Positions 1-9,145 of a stretch of DNA of 64,000 nucleotides are shown here, piece after piece. The position numbers and the translations under genes are program-made. The notes under the pieces are model-generated. The model had not been told where the DNA came from. It searched no databases and saw only the letters and a program-made list of their open reading frames with translations. Position 1 is the first letter of the stretch. The number at the start of each line of letters is the position of its first letter. Source of the stretch: QHWF01 sp036848175 (GTDB lineage Bacteria; Acidobacteriota; Vicinamibacteria; Vicinamibacterales; CAVVIG01); assembly GCA_036848175.1 (NCBI GenBank), contig DAIUKO010000003.1, positions 17,670 through 81,669 on the forward strand, in the 5' to 3' direction.

Positions 1-2
1 AC

Positions 3-308
3 CTCACGCAGGAATTCAGCAAGACGGACCGCAGCGGACGGATCTACATGGACACCGGGCGAAACGGGTACAGTGCGACGTTCGCCGCGGCCTACACGGT
101 GCGCGCGAAACCTGGGGCGCCGGTGTCGGCGCCGTGCACCTGGGAGGAGGTCGAACGGGGCGAGGTCGGTCCGCGGACCTTCACACTGCGGACGATGAGC
201 GATCGGATCGCCAAAGCGGGTGATGTGTGGCGCGACATGCGCAAGCGAGGCCGGTCGCTGCGGCGCGCGATCGAAAAGCTCGGCCGCGTGAAAGAGGAGG
301 ACGAATGA
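3..308 (+). CDS. ligD: DNA ligase D primase/polymerase domain, C-terminal end (partial)
   Basis: The reading frame is open from the window edge, so only the last 101 residues are seen. They match the end of the archaeo-eukaryotic primase (PrimPol) domain of LigD-type proteins: a stretch reading YMDTGRNGYSATFAAAYTVRA, then PGAPVSAPCTWEEV and a TFTLRTM motif, which in the family carry the last conserved strands around the nucleotide site. The tail after TLRTM is basic and helical. In the family this domain does gap filling and ribonucleotide insertion in Ku-dependent end joining. Whether a ligase or nuclease domain lies upstream cannot be seen. Its stop overlaps the next start (ATGA). Confidence 0.8.
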   Translation, partial: LTQEFSKTDRSGRIYMDTGRNGYSATFAAAYTVRAKPGAPVSAPCTWEEVERGEVGPRTFTLRTMSDRIAKAGDVWRDMRKRGRSLRRAIEKLGRVKEEDE

Positions 309-1588
309 TCCGGATGCGGGTGTCGGCGTGTTGTGGTTTGTTGCTCGCCGCGGCAGGCGTGGCGGCGCAGAGTCCGCGCGTCATTCCGCGTCCGCCGGCG
401 CAGGCGCCGGGACCGCCGCGGCCCGAGGACGGGAGCGCCGCGCCCGACGGCTACGCGCCGATTCCGGAGTGGCCCGGACAGACGCGTGCGCCGAAGGCGT
501 TGAAGACGGCAGCCTACGACGTCGAAACCGTGGCCGACGGATTCTCAGCCGCGTTCTGTTTCAGTTTTCTGCCCGATGGCCGGATCATCGTCGGCGAGCG
601 GCCGGGCCGCATCAAGATCGTCGCCAAAGACGGCAGCGTCTCGGCCCCAATCGACGGGATGCCCTCCGGCATGTGGGCGCGCGGATCGCAGGGCCTCTTC
701 GAGGTAAGGCCGGATCGTGCGTTTGTGACCAACCGCGTGCTCTATCTGACCTACACCGTGCTGCCCGCCGACGCCGATCAGGCGGCGTTGCCGCGAAGTC
801 CCGGTATCCTGACCGTCGCTCGCGGCAAATTGTCTTCCGACGACCGGCGGCTCGAAGGCGTCGAGGTGCTGCTGAACGCCGAGGGCACGGGCGGACGACT
901 GATTCAGGCGCCCGACGGCACGCTGTTCATCACGTCAACGGTGCCGGCAGGCCTCGGCATCAACTCGGTGGATTGGCCGCAGCCGCAGCAGCTCGATAGC
1001 AACATGGGTAAGGTGCTGCGGATCAATCCGGACGGATCGATCCCGAAGGACAATCCGTTTGCCGGACGCGCCGGCGCGCATCCCGAAATCTACGCGCTCG
1101 GATTCAGAGACATCCAGGGCGTGGCGATTCATCCGCGCACCGGCAAGCTGTGGACGAGCGAGCACGGGCCGCGAGGCGGCGACGAAATCAACGCGGTCGA
1201 TAAAGGCAAGAACTACGGATTTCCGGTGATTGGCTACGGCCGGGAGTACTCCGGCAAGTCGATCAACGGCGACAAGACGGCGCAGGAGGGCATGGAGCAG
1301 CCGGTCTATTTCTGGACGCCCGACGTCGCACCGGCCGGCATCGGCTTCTACACCGGGAGGCTGTTTCCTGCGTGGCACGGCGACCTCTTCGTCGCGGAGC
1401 TCGTCGGCCGCTCGCTCGTCCGCCTCGTCCTCAAGGATGAACGCGTCGTCGGCGAACAGCGTCTACTGCAAGAGTTGAATAGCCGCATCCGCGGCGTCAG
1501 CGAGGGTCCCGACGGCGCGCTCTACGTTCTCACCGACGGGAACGCGGGCAAGATTCTGAAGTTGGTTCCGAAAAAGAGCACCCATTGA
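305..1588 (+). CDS. PQQ-dependent aldose sugar dehydrogenase-like protein (YliI/GSDH family), secreted
   Basis: 427 residues starting at the ATG that overlaps the previous stop; this start gives a clean signal peptide (MIRMRVSACCGLLLAAAGVAAQ) followed by a Pro/Ala-rich linker to about residue 65. The rest is a six-bladed beta-propeller of the soluble glucose dehydrogenase type: repeated PDG turns, a GFRDIQGVAIHPRTGKLW blade, then the SEHGPRGGDEIN segment and GKNYGFP, which are family landmarks. Known members oxidise aldoses in the periplasm with PQQ. One oddity: members usually have His two residues before the GGR motif as catalytic base, but here the sequence is EGTGGRL, so the base seems lost. 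Activity is therefore uncertain although the fold is clear. It is translationally coupled to both neighbours. Confidence 0.85.
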   Translation: MIRMRVSACCGLLLAAAGVAAQSPRVIPRPPAQAPGPPRPEDGSAAPDGYAPIPEWPGQTRAPKALKTAAYDVETVADGFSAAFCFSFLPDGRIIVGERPGRIKIVAKDGSVSAPIDGMPSGMWARGSQGLFEVRPDRAFVTNRVLYLTYTVLPADADQAALPRSPGILTVARGKLSSDDRRLEGVEVLLNAEGTGGRLIQAPDGTLFITSTVPAGLGINSVDWPQPQQLDSNMGKVLRINPDGSIPKDNPFAGRAGAHPEIYALGFRDIQGVAIHPRTGKLWTSEHGPRGGDEINAVDKGKNYGFPVIGYGREYSGKSINGDKTAQEGMEQPVYFWTPDVAPAGIGFYTGRLFPAWHGDLFVAELVGRSLVRLVLKDERVVGEQRLLQELNSRIRGVSEGPDGALYVLTDGNAGKILKLVPKKSTH

Positions 1589-2376
1589 TGGGGCGAGTCG
1601 ATCGACGTGAGTTCGGAACCATCGTCGCGGGGACGCTCGCGTCGCTGGCGTGCGGCGCTTGCGAGGCCATCGGCCGCCACGTCAGCGGCGCTGCTGTCAG
1701 CGGCGCCGATGCCAGCGACGGACGGTTGACCGTTCGTCCGAGCGCGGACGTCGCCACGACCGCAGAGAGACGAACCACGCTCGGTCTCGGCGGCCAGCGC
1801 GACGCGATCCTCCAGCTGCCTTCGAAGGCTGCAAGCGCGCCGCTGCCGCTGCTCGTGCTCCTGCACGGCGCGACAGGAAGCGGCGAAGGGGTGCTGCGGC
1901 GCCTCGCCGACGCCGCGGACCAAGCCGGCGTCGCCGTCCTCGCGCCTGATTCGCGAGATGGGACCTGGGACGCGATCCGTGGCCAGTACGGACAGGACGT
2001 GGAATTCCTGAATCGTGCGCTGGAACGCGTCTTTACACTGGTCGCGGTCGATCCGGCGCGGCTCGCCGTCGGCGGATTCTCGGACGGCGCCTCGTACGCG
2101 TTGTCGCTCGGATTGATCAACGGCGACCTGTTCCGCCGGGTCGTGGCGTTTTCGCCCGGCTTCGTCGTTCCCGGCGAGCCGCACGGCAAACCGAAGTTCT
2201 TCGTCTCGCACGGCACGCGCGATCAGATTCTTCCGATTGACGAGTGCAGCCGGACGATCGTGCCGAACCTGCGACGGCGCGGCTACGACGTGACTTTTCG
2301 CGAATTCGACGGCCGGCATGAAATTCCACCCGACGTCGCGCGCGAGGGGATGCAATGGGCTGGCTCGACGACCTGA
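1588..2376 (+). CDS. alpha/beta-hydrolase esterase (phospholipase/carboxylesterase type), exported
   Basis: 262 residues; the ATG overlaps the upstream stop (TGATG). The N-terminus (VDRREFGTIVAGTLASLACG) has a twin-arginine-like stretch and a hydrophobic core, with Cys residues that could serve lipidation, so export is likely. The catalytic domain shows an oxyanion-type HGATGSG loop, the nucleophile elbow GGFSDGAS, then an Asp in SHGTRDQILP and a His in DGRHEIPPD, the usual Ser-Asp-His order. Known relatives hydrolyse short esters or polyhydroxyalkanoate-like substrates; the substrate here is unknown. Its 3' end overlaps the following permease by 22 bases, so the genes are cotranscribed. Confidence 0.82.
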   Translation: MGRVDRREFGTIVAGTLASLACGACEAIGRHVSGAAVSGADASDGRLTVRPSADVATTAERRTTLGLGGQRDAILQLPSKAASAPLPLLVLLHGATGSGEGVLRRLADAADQAGVAVLAPDSRDGTWDAIRGQYGQDVEFLNRALERVFTLVAVDPARLAVGGFSDGASYALSLGLINGDLFRRVVAFSPGFVVPGEPHGKPKFFVSHGTRDQILPIDECSRTIVPNLRRRGYDVTFREFDGRHEIPPDVAREGMQWAGSTT

Positions 2377-4826
2377 GGCGCGATCTGCGCCATGCGTTCC
2401 GGCTGCTGTGGCGGAGTCCCGTGTTCGCCGCTACCGCCGTCATGTCCCTCGCGCTCGGCATCGGCGCGACCAGCGCGATCTTCAGCCTGGCCGACGCGTC
2501 GCTGCTGCGTCCGCTGCCAGTCGACGATCCGGATGCCATCGTGACGATCGGCGCGGCCGGCGCCGACGATCGCCGCGGCGCGGTGTCTTTTCCAAACTAC
2601 CTCGACCTGCGCGACGCATCACGATCGTTCGACGGGATGATCGCGCATCAACGGTCGACCTTCAGCGTCGCGCATTCGTCTCAGGCTGTTCCGGACATGC
2701 GCGTCGGCGTGCTCGTCAGCGACAACTTCTTCAGCGTGCTCCGTGTTCAGCCGATCCTCGGCCGCAGCTTCACGCCAGAGGAGGGACGCGTGCCTGGCCG
2801 CGATGCTGTCGTCGTTCTCGCCTACGACTTCTGGAAGAACGTTCTCGCCGGCGACGATGCGATGCTCGGTCGCATGGTTGCGATCAACGGCATCGATTTC
2901 ACGGTCATCGGCGTGGCGCCGCCGAGCTTCACCGGCATGGACGCGTACATCCGTCCGGCGTTTTATGTGCCGATCATGATGGCGGATCGGCTCAACCCTT
3001 CGGCCGGCGTACCGAACGGCGCACTCGATGATCGAGGCGCGCGCTCGCTGATCGTCAAGGGGCGGCTGAAGCGCGGCGTGTCCCAGCGCAGCGCTCAGGC
3101 GGAGCTGGCCGCGATCTGGAGTCGTCTGGTCCAGCAGTATCCGGCGGTGAACCGCAATCGTACGCTGACGGTCCGCACCGAGCTTCAGTTCCGGATGCAG
3201 TCCGACACGTTGACCGCCGTCTTCATGGCGATGCTCGGCGTGCTCGTCACGATCGTCCTCGTGATCGCCTGTGCGAACGTCGCGAACCTGATGCTCGGCC
3301 GGGCGCGTGCGCGCTCGCGAGAGATGGCGATTCGGATGGCGATCGGCGTCGGTCCGGTGCGGCTTCTCCGGCAGTTGCTGACCGAGAGCGCGGTCATCGC
3401 CCTGATCGGATGCGCGCTCGGACTCGCGTTCGCCTACGGTGGCATCCGCCTGTTCAATCGGATTCAGGTCACGGCCGATGTGCCGATCATGATCGCGCCA
3501 CAGCTCGACACACGCGTCCTCATCGTCAGCCTGCTGGCTGCGTCGCTGAGCGCCGCGCTGTTCGGTCTCGCGCCCGCGTGGCAGAGCGTGAAGACGCAGC
3601 TGGTGCCGGCGTTGAAGAGCATGGAAGCGGGCGAGACGACGCGTCAGAGAACGATCGGCCGCAACGTGCTCGTCGTCGCGCAGGTCGCGCTGTCGATGGC
3701 GCTGCTCATCGCGACGGCGACGCTCGTCGACGGCTTTCGCAAGGCCGTGGTCCTGAATCCCGGATTCCGAACGGACCACTTGATCATGATGTCGCTGGAC
3801 ACGTCGTTCGTCCGCTACTCGCCGGACCGCACGCGCGCCTTCTATCGTGCGCTCGTCGATCGCGCGCGGGCGCTGCCCGGAGTCGCATCGGCAGCGCTGA
3901 CCAGCGCCGTGCCGCTGGATCGTGGCGGGGCGCTCGTCAGCGTAATCCCTGACGGCTACCAGTTTCCGCCGGGGCAGGATCATGCGGCAGTGTTCTCGGC
4001 CGTCGTCGACGATCGGTATTTCAGCACGATGAAGACCGAAGTCGTCCGCGGCCGTGCGTTCACGCCGGCCGACACCGATGCCTCGCGCCGCGTCGCCATC
4101 GTCAACGACGCGTTTGCGGACACCTACTGGCCGCACGAGGATCCGATCGGCAAACGAGTGCGCCTGAGCAGCGACGGTCCGTGGGTTGAAGTCGTGGGCG
4201 TGACGAGCACAGGCAAGTACCTCTTCATCGGCGAAGCGCCGACACGGTTTCTGTATCTGCCATTCGCACAGCACGCGCGGACGGCGATGTCGCTCCTCGT
4301 CGAGACGACCGGTCGCGATGCGGCGCCGCTCGCCGCCCCGCTGCGCGGCCTGGTGAAGGACCTCGACGACCATCAGCCGGTGTTCAATCTGCGCACGTTC
4401 TCGAATTTCTACCAGCAGCGGGCGATTGCCGTGCTGCTGAGGACCGCGCAAATGGTCGGCGTGCTCGGACTGCTCGGGTTGACGCTCGCGCTGATTGGCC
4501 TCTACGGGCTCGTGGCATATTCGGTGGCGCGCCGCACGCGCGAGATCGGCATCAGGATGGCGATCGGCGCCGGGCGTCCGGCGGTGTTGAAACTGATCCT
4601 TCGTCAAGGATTGATGCTGTCGATCGCGGGCGTCGTCGTCGGCAGCGTCGCGAGCCTCGTCGTCGCGCGCGTGCTCAAAGCCGTGTTGGTGGGCTTGGGC
4701 ACGCCGAGTCCCGCCATTTACGTCGTCGTCCCCGTCGCGCTCGTCTGTCTGACGATGGCGGCCAGCTACGTGCCGGCGCGCCGCGCGTCACTGGTGGATC
4801 CGCTCCACGCCCTCCGGTATGAATGA
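2355..4826 (+). CDS. MacB/FtsX-type orphan permease (ADOP family), no PadR partner
   Basis: 823 residues. Starts MGWLDDLRRDLRHAFRLLWR, then a first membrane segment with the family signature LALGIGATSAIFSLADASLLRPLP. A long periplasmic MacB-type domain follows, three membrane segments near 290-400, a second periplasmic domain, and a last three-helix FtsX block that ends in PARRASLVDPLHALRYE. The duplicated layout is that of the Acidobacteria-type permeases that lack an ATPase gene beside them. Substrate unknown; MacB relatives move lipoproteins, peptides or antibiotics by mechanotransmission. There is no ABC ATPase next to it. The start overlaps the esterase and the stop overlaps the next gene (ATGA), placing it inside a five-gene coupled run. 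Confidence 0.88.
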   Translation: MGWLDDLRRDLRHAFRLLWRSPVFAATAVMSLALGIGATSAIFSLADASLLRPLPVDDPDAIVTIGAAGADDRRGAVSFPNYLDLRDASRSFDGMIAHQRSTFSVAHSSQAVPDMRVGVLVSDNFFSVLRVQPILGRSFTPEEGRVPGRDAVVVLAYDFWKNVLAGDDAMLGRMVAINGIDFTVIGVAPPSFTGMDAYIRPAFYVPIMMADRLNPSAGVPNGALDDRGARSLIVKGRLKRGVSQRSAQAELAAIWSRLVQQYPAVNRNRTLTVRTELQFRMQSDTLTAVFMAMLGVLVTIVLVIACANVANLMLGRARARSREMAIRMAIGVGPVRLLRQLLTESAVIALIGCALGLAFAYGGIRLFNRIQVTADVPIMIAPQLDTRVLIVSLLAASLSAALFGLAPAWQSVKTQLVPALKSMEAGETTRQRTIGRNVLVVAQVALSMALLIATATLVDGFRKAVVLNPGFRTDHLIMMSLDTSFVRYSPDRTRAFYRALVDRARALPGVASAALTSAVPLDRGGALVSVIPDGYQFPPGQDHAAVFSAVVDDRYFSTMKTEVVRGRAFTPADTDASRRVAIVNDAFADTYWPHEDPIGKRVRLSSDGPWVEVVGVTSTGKYLFIGEAPTRFLYLPFAQHARTAMSLLVETTGRDAAPLAAPLRGLVKDLDDHQPVFNLRTFSNFYQQRAIAVLLRTAQMVGVLGLLGLTLALIGLYGLVAYSVARRTREIGIRMAIGAGRPAVLKLILRQGLMLSIAGVVVGSVASLVVARVLKAVLVGLGTPSPAIYVVVPVALVCLTMAASYVPARRASLVDPLHALRYE

Positions 4827-6652
4827 CGGTTAGGCGGACTCTGATCGGGATGGGCGCCATGCGTCTGTCGACCGAACGCGATCGGGACGACGCGCGCGCG
4901 ATCGACGTCCTTCACGCCGCATTCGACGCTGGCGTCACTTTCGTCGACACCGCCGACGCGTACTGCCGGGACGAGCACGACGCCAATCACAACGAAGGGC
5001 TCATCGCGCGCGCGCTGGCCTCGTGGTCGGGCGATCGCTCGCGCGTGATCGTCGGCACCAAAGGCGGTCTGACGCGTCCGCAGGGTGACTGGATCGCTGA
5101 CGGCCGCGCACGGCATCTCGTCGCGGCCTGCGACGCGAGCCGGCGCGCCCTCGGCGTCGAACGGATCGATCTCTATCAACTTCACGCGCCGGATCCACGG
5201 ACGCCGCTTTCGACCAGCGTGCGCGCGTTGGCGTCGTTGAAACGCGACGGTCTGATCGAGGAGATTGGCCTTTGTAACGTCACAGTCGGTCAGATCGAAG
5301 AGGCGCGGCGCATCACCGACATTGCCGCGGTGCAGGTCGAGCTGAGCATCTGGCACGACGACAATGTTCTCAGCGGCGTCGCGCGGTACTGCGTCACGAA
5401 CGGCATCCGGTTGATCGCCCACAGGCCGCTCGGCGGCCCACAGCGTCATCGGCGAACGCAGTCCGATCCGGTTCTCACCACGGTCGCAGCCCGGCATGGC
5501 GTGACTCCGTTCGAAGTCGCGCTGGCATGGCTCACCGATCTTTCGGACGCGATCCTGCCGATTCCCGGGCCTTCGCGCATCGAGACCGCGCAGTCGCTTG
5601 CGCGATTTCGTCGGATCCACCTGACCGATCAGGATCGTGCGGAGCTGGACGAACGATTTGCCCACGGCCAGTTGCTGCGCGGACCGCGCCACGCGCCGGT
5701 GCCGGCACCGGCGGCCGACGCCGGCGAGATCGTGTTGATCATGGGACTGCCTGCCGCGGGCAAGAGTACCGCGGCGCGAGCCTTCGTCGATCGCGGCTAT
5801 GCGAGATTGAATCGAGACGACGACGGCGGATCGCTGCGAGATTTGCTGCCGGCCCTCAATCGTTTGGTCGATGCCGGGACATCGCGCATCGTCCTCGACA
5901 ACACCTATGTTTCACGCAAGTCGCGTGCGGCGCTGATTCAGGCCGCGGCGAAAGGCGGTCTTCCTGTGCGGTGCGTCTGGCTTTCGACCAGCGTCGAGGA
6001 CGCGCAGGTGAACGCGTCGTCGCGGATGGTGGGGAAGTTCGGTCGACTGCTCGATCCGGAGGAGATGCGCCAGACCGTGAAGCACGACGTCAGCGCGTTC
6101 GGACCGGCCGTCCAGTTCCGCTATCAACGCGAGCTCGAGCCGCCGCATCCCTCCGAGGGCTTCTCGCGAATCGAAACCGTTCCGTTCGAACGCGCGCGCG
6201 ACCCGTCGTTCACCAACCGCGCGCTGATCGTCTGGTGCGACGGCGTGCTGATCGATTCAGTCTCGCAGCTTCTCAGAGATCGCGCGAGCGAGGTCCTTCG
6301 TCGTCATGCGGCTGACGGCTGGCGCATCCTCGGTCTTGGTTGGCAGCCGGGGATAGCCGGCGAGAACACGACGCGCGAGAAGGTCGACGCCGGTTACGCG
6401 CGGATGCAAGGGGAGCTCGGCGTCGCGATGGACATCCTCTACTGTCCGCACGGCGCCGGCCCACCCGTCTGCTGGTGCCGAAAGCCGCTGCCCGGACTCG
6501 GCGTCGTGTTCATTCAGCGTTATCAGCTCGACCCGCTGCAGTGCATCTACGTCGGCGCCGGTCCGCAGGATCCCGGCTTCGCACGACGGCTCGGTTTTCA
6601 GTATCGCGACGCAGCAGACTTCTTCTCGATGAACCTCGACCCGCCGCCCTGA
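4823..6652 (+). CDS. fusion: aldo/keto reductase + P-loop kinase + GmhB-like HAD domain
   Basis: 609 residues in three parts. Residues 1-285 are an aldo/keto reductase: Asp42 and Tyr47 in VDTADAY, Lys80 in GTKGG and His121 in YQLHAPDP fit the catalytic tetrad. Residues 300-460 are a small P-loop kinase of the polynucleotide-kinase/zeta-like kind, with Walker A GLPAAGKST at 308-316 and a LDNTYVSR segment. Residues 465-609 resemble the GmhB/HisB-N HAD phosphatases, with the zinc loop Cys541-x-His543 ... Cys550-x-Cys552 and RKP at 553-555. However, the nucleophile motif reads VWCDGV (expected DxDG) and motif IV reads VGAGPQD (expected VGDK), so the phosphatase looks inactive. The start overlaps the permease stop. 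Function of the whole is unknown. Confidence 0.8.
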   Translation: MTVRRTLIGMGAMRLSTERDRDDARAIDVLHAAFDAGVTFVDTADAYCRDEHDANHNEGLIARALASWSGDRSRVIVGTKGGLTRPQGDWIADGRARHLVAACDASRRALGVERIDLYQLHAPDPRTPLSTSVRALASLKRDGLIEEIGLCNVTVGQIEEARRITDIAAVQVELSIWHDDNVLSGVARYCVTNGIRLIAHRPLGGPQRHRRTQSDPVLTTVAARHGVTPFEVALAWLTDLSDAILPIPGPSRIETAQSLARFRRIHLTDQDRAELDERFAHGQLLRGPRHAPVPAPAADAGEIVLIMGLPAAGKSTAARAFVDRGYARLNRDDDGGSLRDLLPALNRLVDAGTSRIVLDNTYVSRKSRAALIQAAAKGGLPVRCVWLSTSVEDAQVNASSRMVGKFGRLLDPEEMRQTVKHDVSAFGPAVQFRYQRELEPPHPSEGFSRIETVPFERARDPSFTNRALIVWCDGVLIDSVSQLLRDRASEVLRRHAADGWRILGLGWQPGIAGENTTREKVDAGYARMQGELGVAMDILYCPHGAGPPVCWCRKPLPGLGVVFIQRYQLDPLQCIYVGAGPQDPGFARRLGFQYRDAADFFSMNLDPPP

Positions 6653-6730
6653 AAGGGCCGCCACGTCAACGGATCGGTGCGAACTGTCGTCTAAGCTTCC
6701 GGCTTCATTTTCGCCGGGAGATCCGATCTC

Positions 6731-9145
6731 ATGCGCAACTTTGCCGCGGACGTCCGTTACGGTCTTCGAACCCTCCGCCGTTCGCCGTCGTTCGCGATCG
6801 CTGTCGTGGCTGTGCTCGCGCTCGGCATCGGCGCCAACACCGCGATTTTCAGCATCGTCAACGCCGTCCTGCTGCGGCCGCTGCCGTTCGAGCAACCGGA
6901 TCGCCTCGTGCGGATCTTTCACGTGCCGCCACAGAGCACGTTCCCGGGCATGACAAGGTTCTCGGTGTCGCCAGCCAACTACTACGACTGGAAGCGCGCG
7001 GCGCAATCCTTCGAGGCGATGGCGATCTACCGGTTCCGTCAGTACGTGCTGACCGGCACGGGCAACGCCGAAGCGGTCACGGCCGGCGCCGTCGGCGCAG
7101 ACTTCTTTCAGGTGGTGCGCGTGCCGCCGGCGCTCGGGCGCGTGTTCCTCCCCGAGGAAGATCTGCCCGGCCACGGACGCGTCGTCGTCCTCAGCGACGG
7201 ATTCTGGAAGAGCCATCTCGGCGCGGCGCGCGACGTCATCGGACGGACCATCTCGCTCGACGGCTCGGCCTACACCGTCGTCGGCGTGATGCCGGCGCGG
7301 TTCTCGCTGGCCTCGTGGGCGGTAACGGCGCAGAAACTCTGGGTGCCGCTGGCGCACACGGACGCGCAGCGCGCCATCCGCGACAATCACAATGAATCGG
7401 TCATCGCGCGGCTGAAGCCCGGCGTCGACGTCGCCCGCGCGAAGGCCGAGATGGATGCGATCTCGACCCGTCTCGAACGCGAATACCCGCAGGCGAATGC
7501 CGGTTGGGGCGCGACTGTGATCCCGCTCCAGGAGTTGATCGTCAGCGACATCCGAACGACATTGCTGATGCTCGTCGCCGCGGTCGCACTGGTGCTGCTG
7601 ATTGCGTGCGCGAACGTCGGCAATCTCCTCTTCGCGCGCGGACTGGGACGGCGGAAGGAGCTGGCGATCCGGTCGGCACTGGGTGCCGGACGTGGCCGCG
7701 TCTTCCAGCAGCTGCTTGCCGAATCACTGATTCTGGCACTGGCCGGCGGAGCCGTGGGGCTGCTCGTCGCGCGCGCGAGCCTCGGTGCCGGCGCCGCGCT
7801 CTTGTCCAATCAGGTGCCGCGCGCGGAAGAAATCTCGATCGACGTGCACGTCCTGCTCTTCGTCCTGGCCGCGTCGATCCTCACCGGCATCCTCGCCGGT
7901 GCGCTGCCGGCGCTTCGCGCGGGCCGTGCCGATCTCAACGACGCGTTGAAGGAAGGCGGACGCCATGACGCCGCGTCCGGCATCCGCACCCGGCGCGCGC
8001 TCATCATCTGTGAAGTCGCGCTGTCGCTCGTCCTGCTGATGGGCGCCGGTGTGATGCTGCGCAGCCTGAGCGCACTGCGGCATGTGGACGCCGGATTCGA
8101 TCCGCGCAATCTGCTGACGATGAGCGTCGCGCTGCCGAATGCGAAGTACACGACCGACGCCCAGCGAAGCGCGTTCTTCGATACGGCGATTCGGGGCATT
8201 CGTGCGCTTCCCGGTGTCGACGCGGCGGCGGTCACCGACGATCTGCCGCTCGTCGGCGGGTCGGTTCAGCCGATGGTCATCGAAGGCAAGACGGAGCTGC
8301 TGCCGCGCGATCAGCCGACGGTGGCGGTGCGCAAGATCACTCCAGGCTACCTGCGCGCCATGAAGATCCCGTTGCTGCGCGGACGCGACATCGCGGACAG
8401 CGACGTCGACGTCATGCTCGTCAGCCGCGGCGCGGCGAAGCTGCTCTGGGGTGGCGATGATCCGATCGGCAGGCGCGCGACGCTGCCGCTCGAATCGAAA
8501 ACGCTCGCGAAGACCGTGATTGGGATCGTCGGCGACGTCAAGCAGGGCGAGCTGTCAGAACCGCCGATGGCGACCGTTTACGAGTACACGCGCGATCGCG
8601 ACTGGGGCGGCCTCTCGTTCGTGATTCGCACGTCCGTTCCGCCGACGTCGCTCGCGCAGCCCGCGTCGGCCGTCATCCGCGCGCTGGATCCGCAACAGCC
8701 GGTGGAAGACATCCGCACGATGGATCAAGTGGTGGACACCACGCTGACGTCGCAGCGCTTCAGCGCGCTCGTGCTCGGACTTTTCGCCGCCGTGGCGCTC
8801 GCGCTCGCCTCGGTGGGAATCTATAGCGTGCTGTCGTACATCGTCCGCGGCCGCAGCCACGAGATCGGCATCAGGACCGCGCTCGGCGCCCGGACGCCCG
8901 ACGTCGTCCGGCTGGTTGTCGTCGAGGGGATGACTCCGGCGCTCATCGGCATCGGCGCCGGCGCCGCCGGGGCGCTCGCGACGGGCAGGCTGCTGGAGCA
9001 CCTGGTGTTCGGCGTGAGCGCTTCCGATCCGCTCACGCTCGTCGTCGTCGCGGGCACGCTCGCGGCGGTGGCGCTCGCCGCGAGTCTCGTGCCCGCTTAT
9101 CGTGCCTCGAGAGTGGACCCGATCGAGGTCCTGCGCGCGAACTAG
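6731..9145 (+). CDS. MacB/FtsX-type orphan permease (ADOP family)
   Basis: 804 residues with the same duplicated plan as the permease at 2355: MRNFAADVRYGLRTLRRSP, then a helix with LALGIGANTAIFSIVNAVLLRPLPF, a MacB-like periplasmic domain, a three-helix block near 280-390 containing IACANVGNLLFARG, a second periplasmic domain, and a terminal block ending in PAYRASRVDPIEVLRAN. There is no neighbouring ATPase and no N-terminal PadR-linked extension. A 78-base gap separates it from the fusion gene; GCCGGGAGATC just before the ATG could act as a weak ribosome site. Its stop overlaps the reverse-strand gene by 4 bases (convergent). Substrate unknown. Confidence 0.88.
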   Translation: MRNFAADVRYGLRTLRRSPSFAIAVVAVLALGIGANTAIFSIVNAVLLRPLPFEQPDRLVRIFHVPPQSTFPGMTRFSVSPANYYDWKRAAQSFEAMAIYRFRQYVLTGTGNAEAVTAGAVGADFFQVVRVPPALGRVFLPEEDLPGHGRVVVLSDGFWKSHLGAARDVIGRTISLDGSAYTVVGVMPARFSLASWAVTAQKLWVPLAHTDAQRAIRDNHNESVIARLKPGVDVARAKAEMDAISTRLEREYPQANAGWGATVIPLQELIVSDIRTTLLMLVAAVALVLLIACANVGNLLFARGLGRRKELAIRSALGAGRGRVFQQLLAESLILALAGGAVGLLVARASLGAGAALLSNQVPRAEEISIDVHVLLFVLAASILTGILAGALPALRAGRADLNDALKEGGRHDAASGIRTRRALIICEVALSLVLLMGAGVMLRSLSALRHVDAGFDPRNLLTMSVALPNAKYTTDAQRSAFFDTAIRGIRALPGVDAAAVTDDLPLVGGSVQPMVIEGKTELLPRDQPTVAVRKITPGYLRAMKIPLLRGRDIADSDVDVMLVSRGAAKLLWGGDDPIGRRATLPLESKTLAKTVIGIVGDVKQGELSEPPMATVYEYTRDRDWGGLSFVIRTSVPPTSLAQPASAVIRALDPQQPVEDIRTMDQVVDTTLTSQRFSALVLGLFAAVALALASVGIYSVLSYIVRGRSHEIGIRTALGARTPDVVRLVVVEGMTPALIGIGAGAAGALATGRLLEHLVFGVSASDPLTLVVVAGTLAAVALAASLVPAYRASRVDPIEVLRAN

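Noticed and set aside
2619..4607. A 662-codon reverse-strand open frame opposite the first orphan permease
   Set aside because: Composition is Arg/His/Asp-rich with no motif; it is the mirror of high-GC coding sequence on the other strand.
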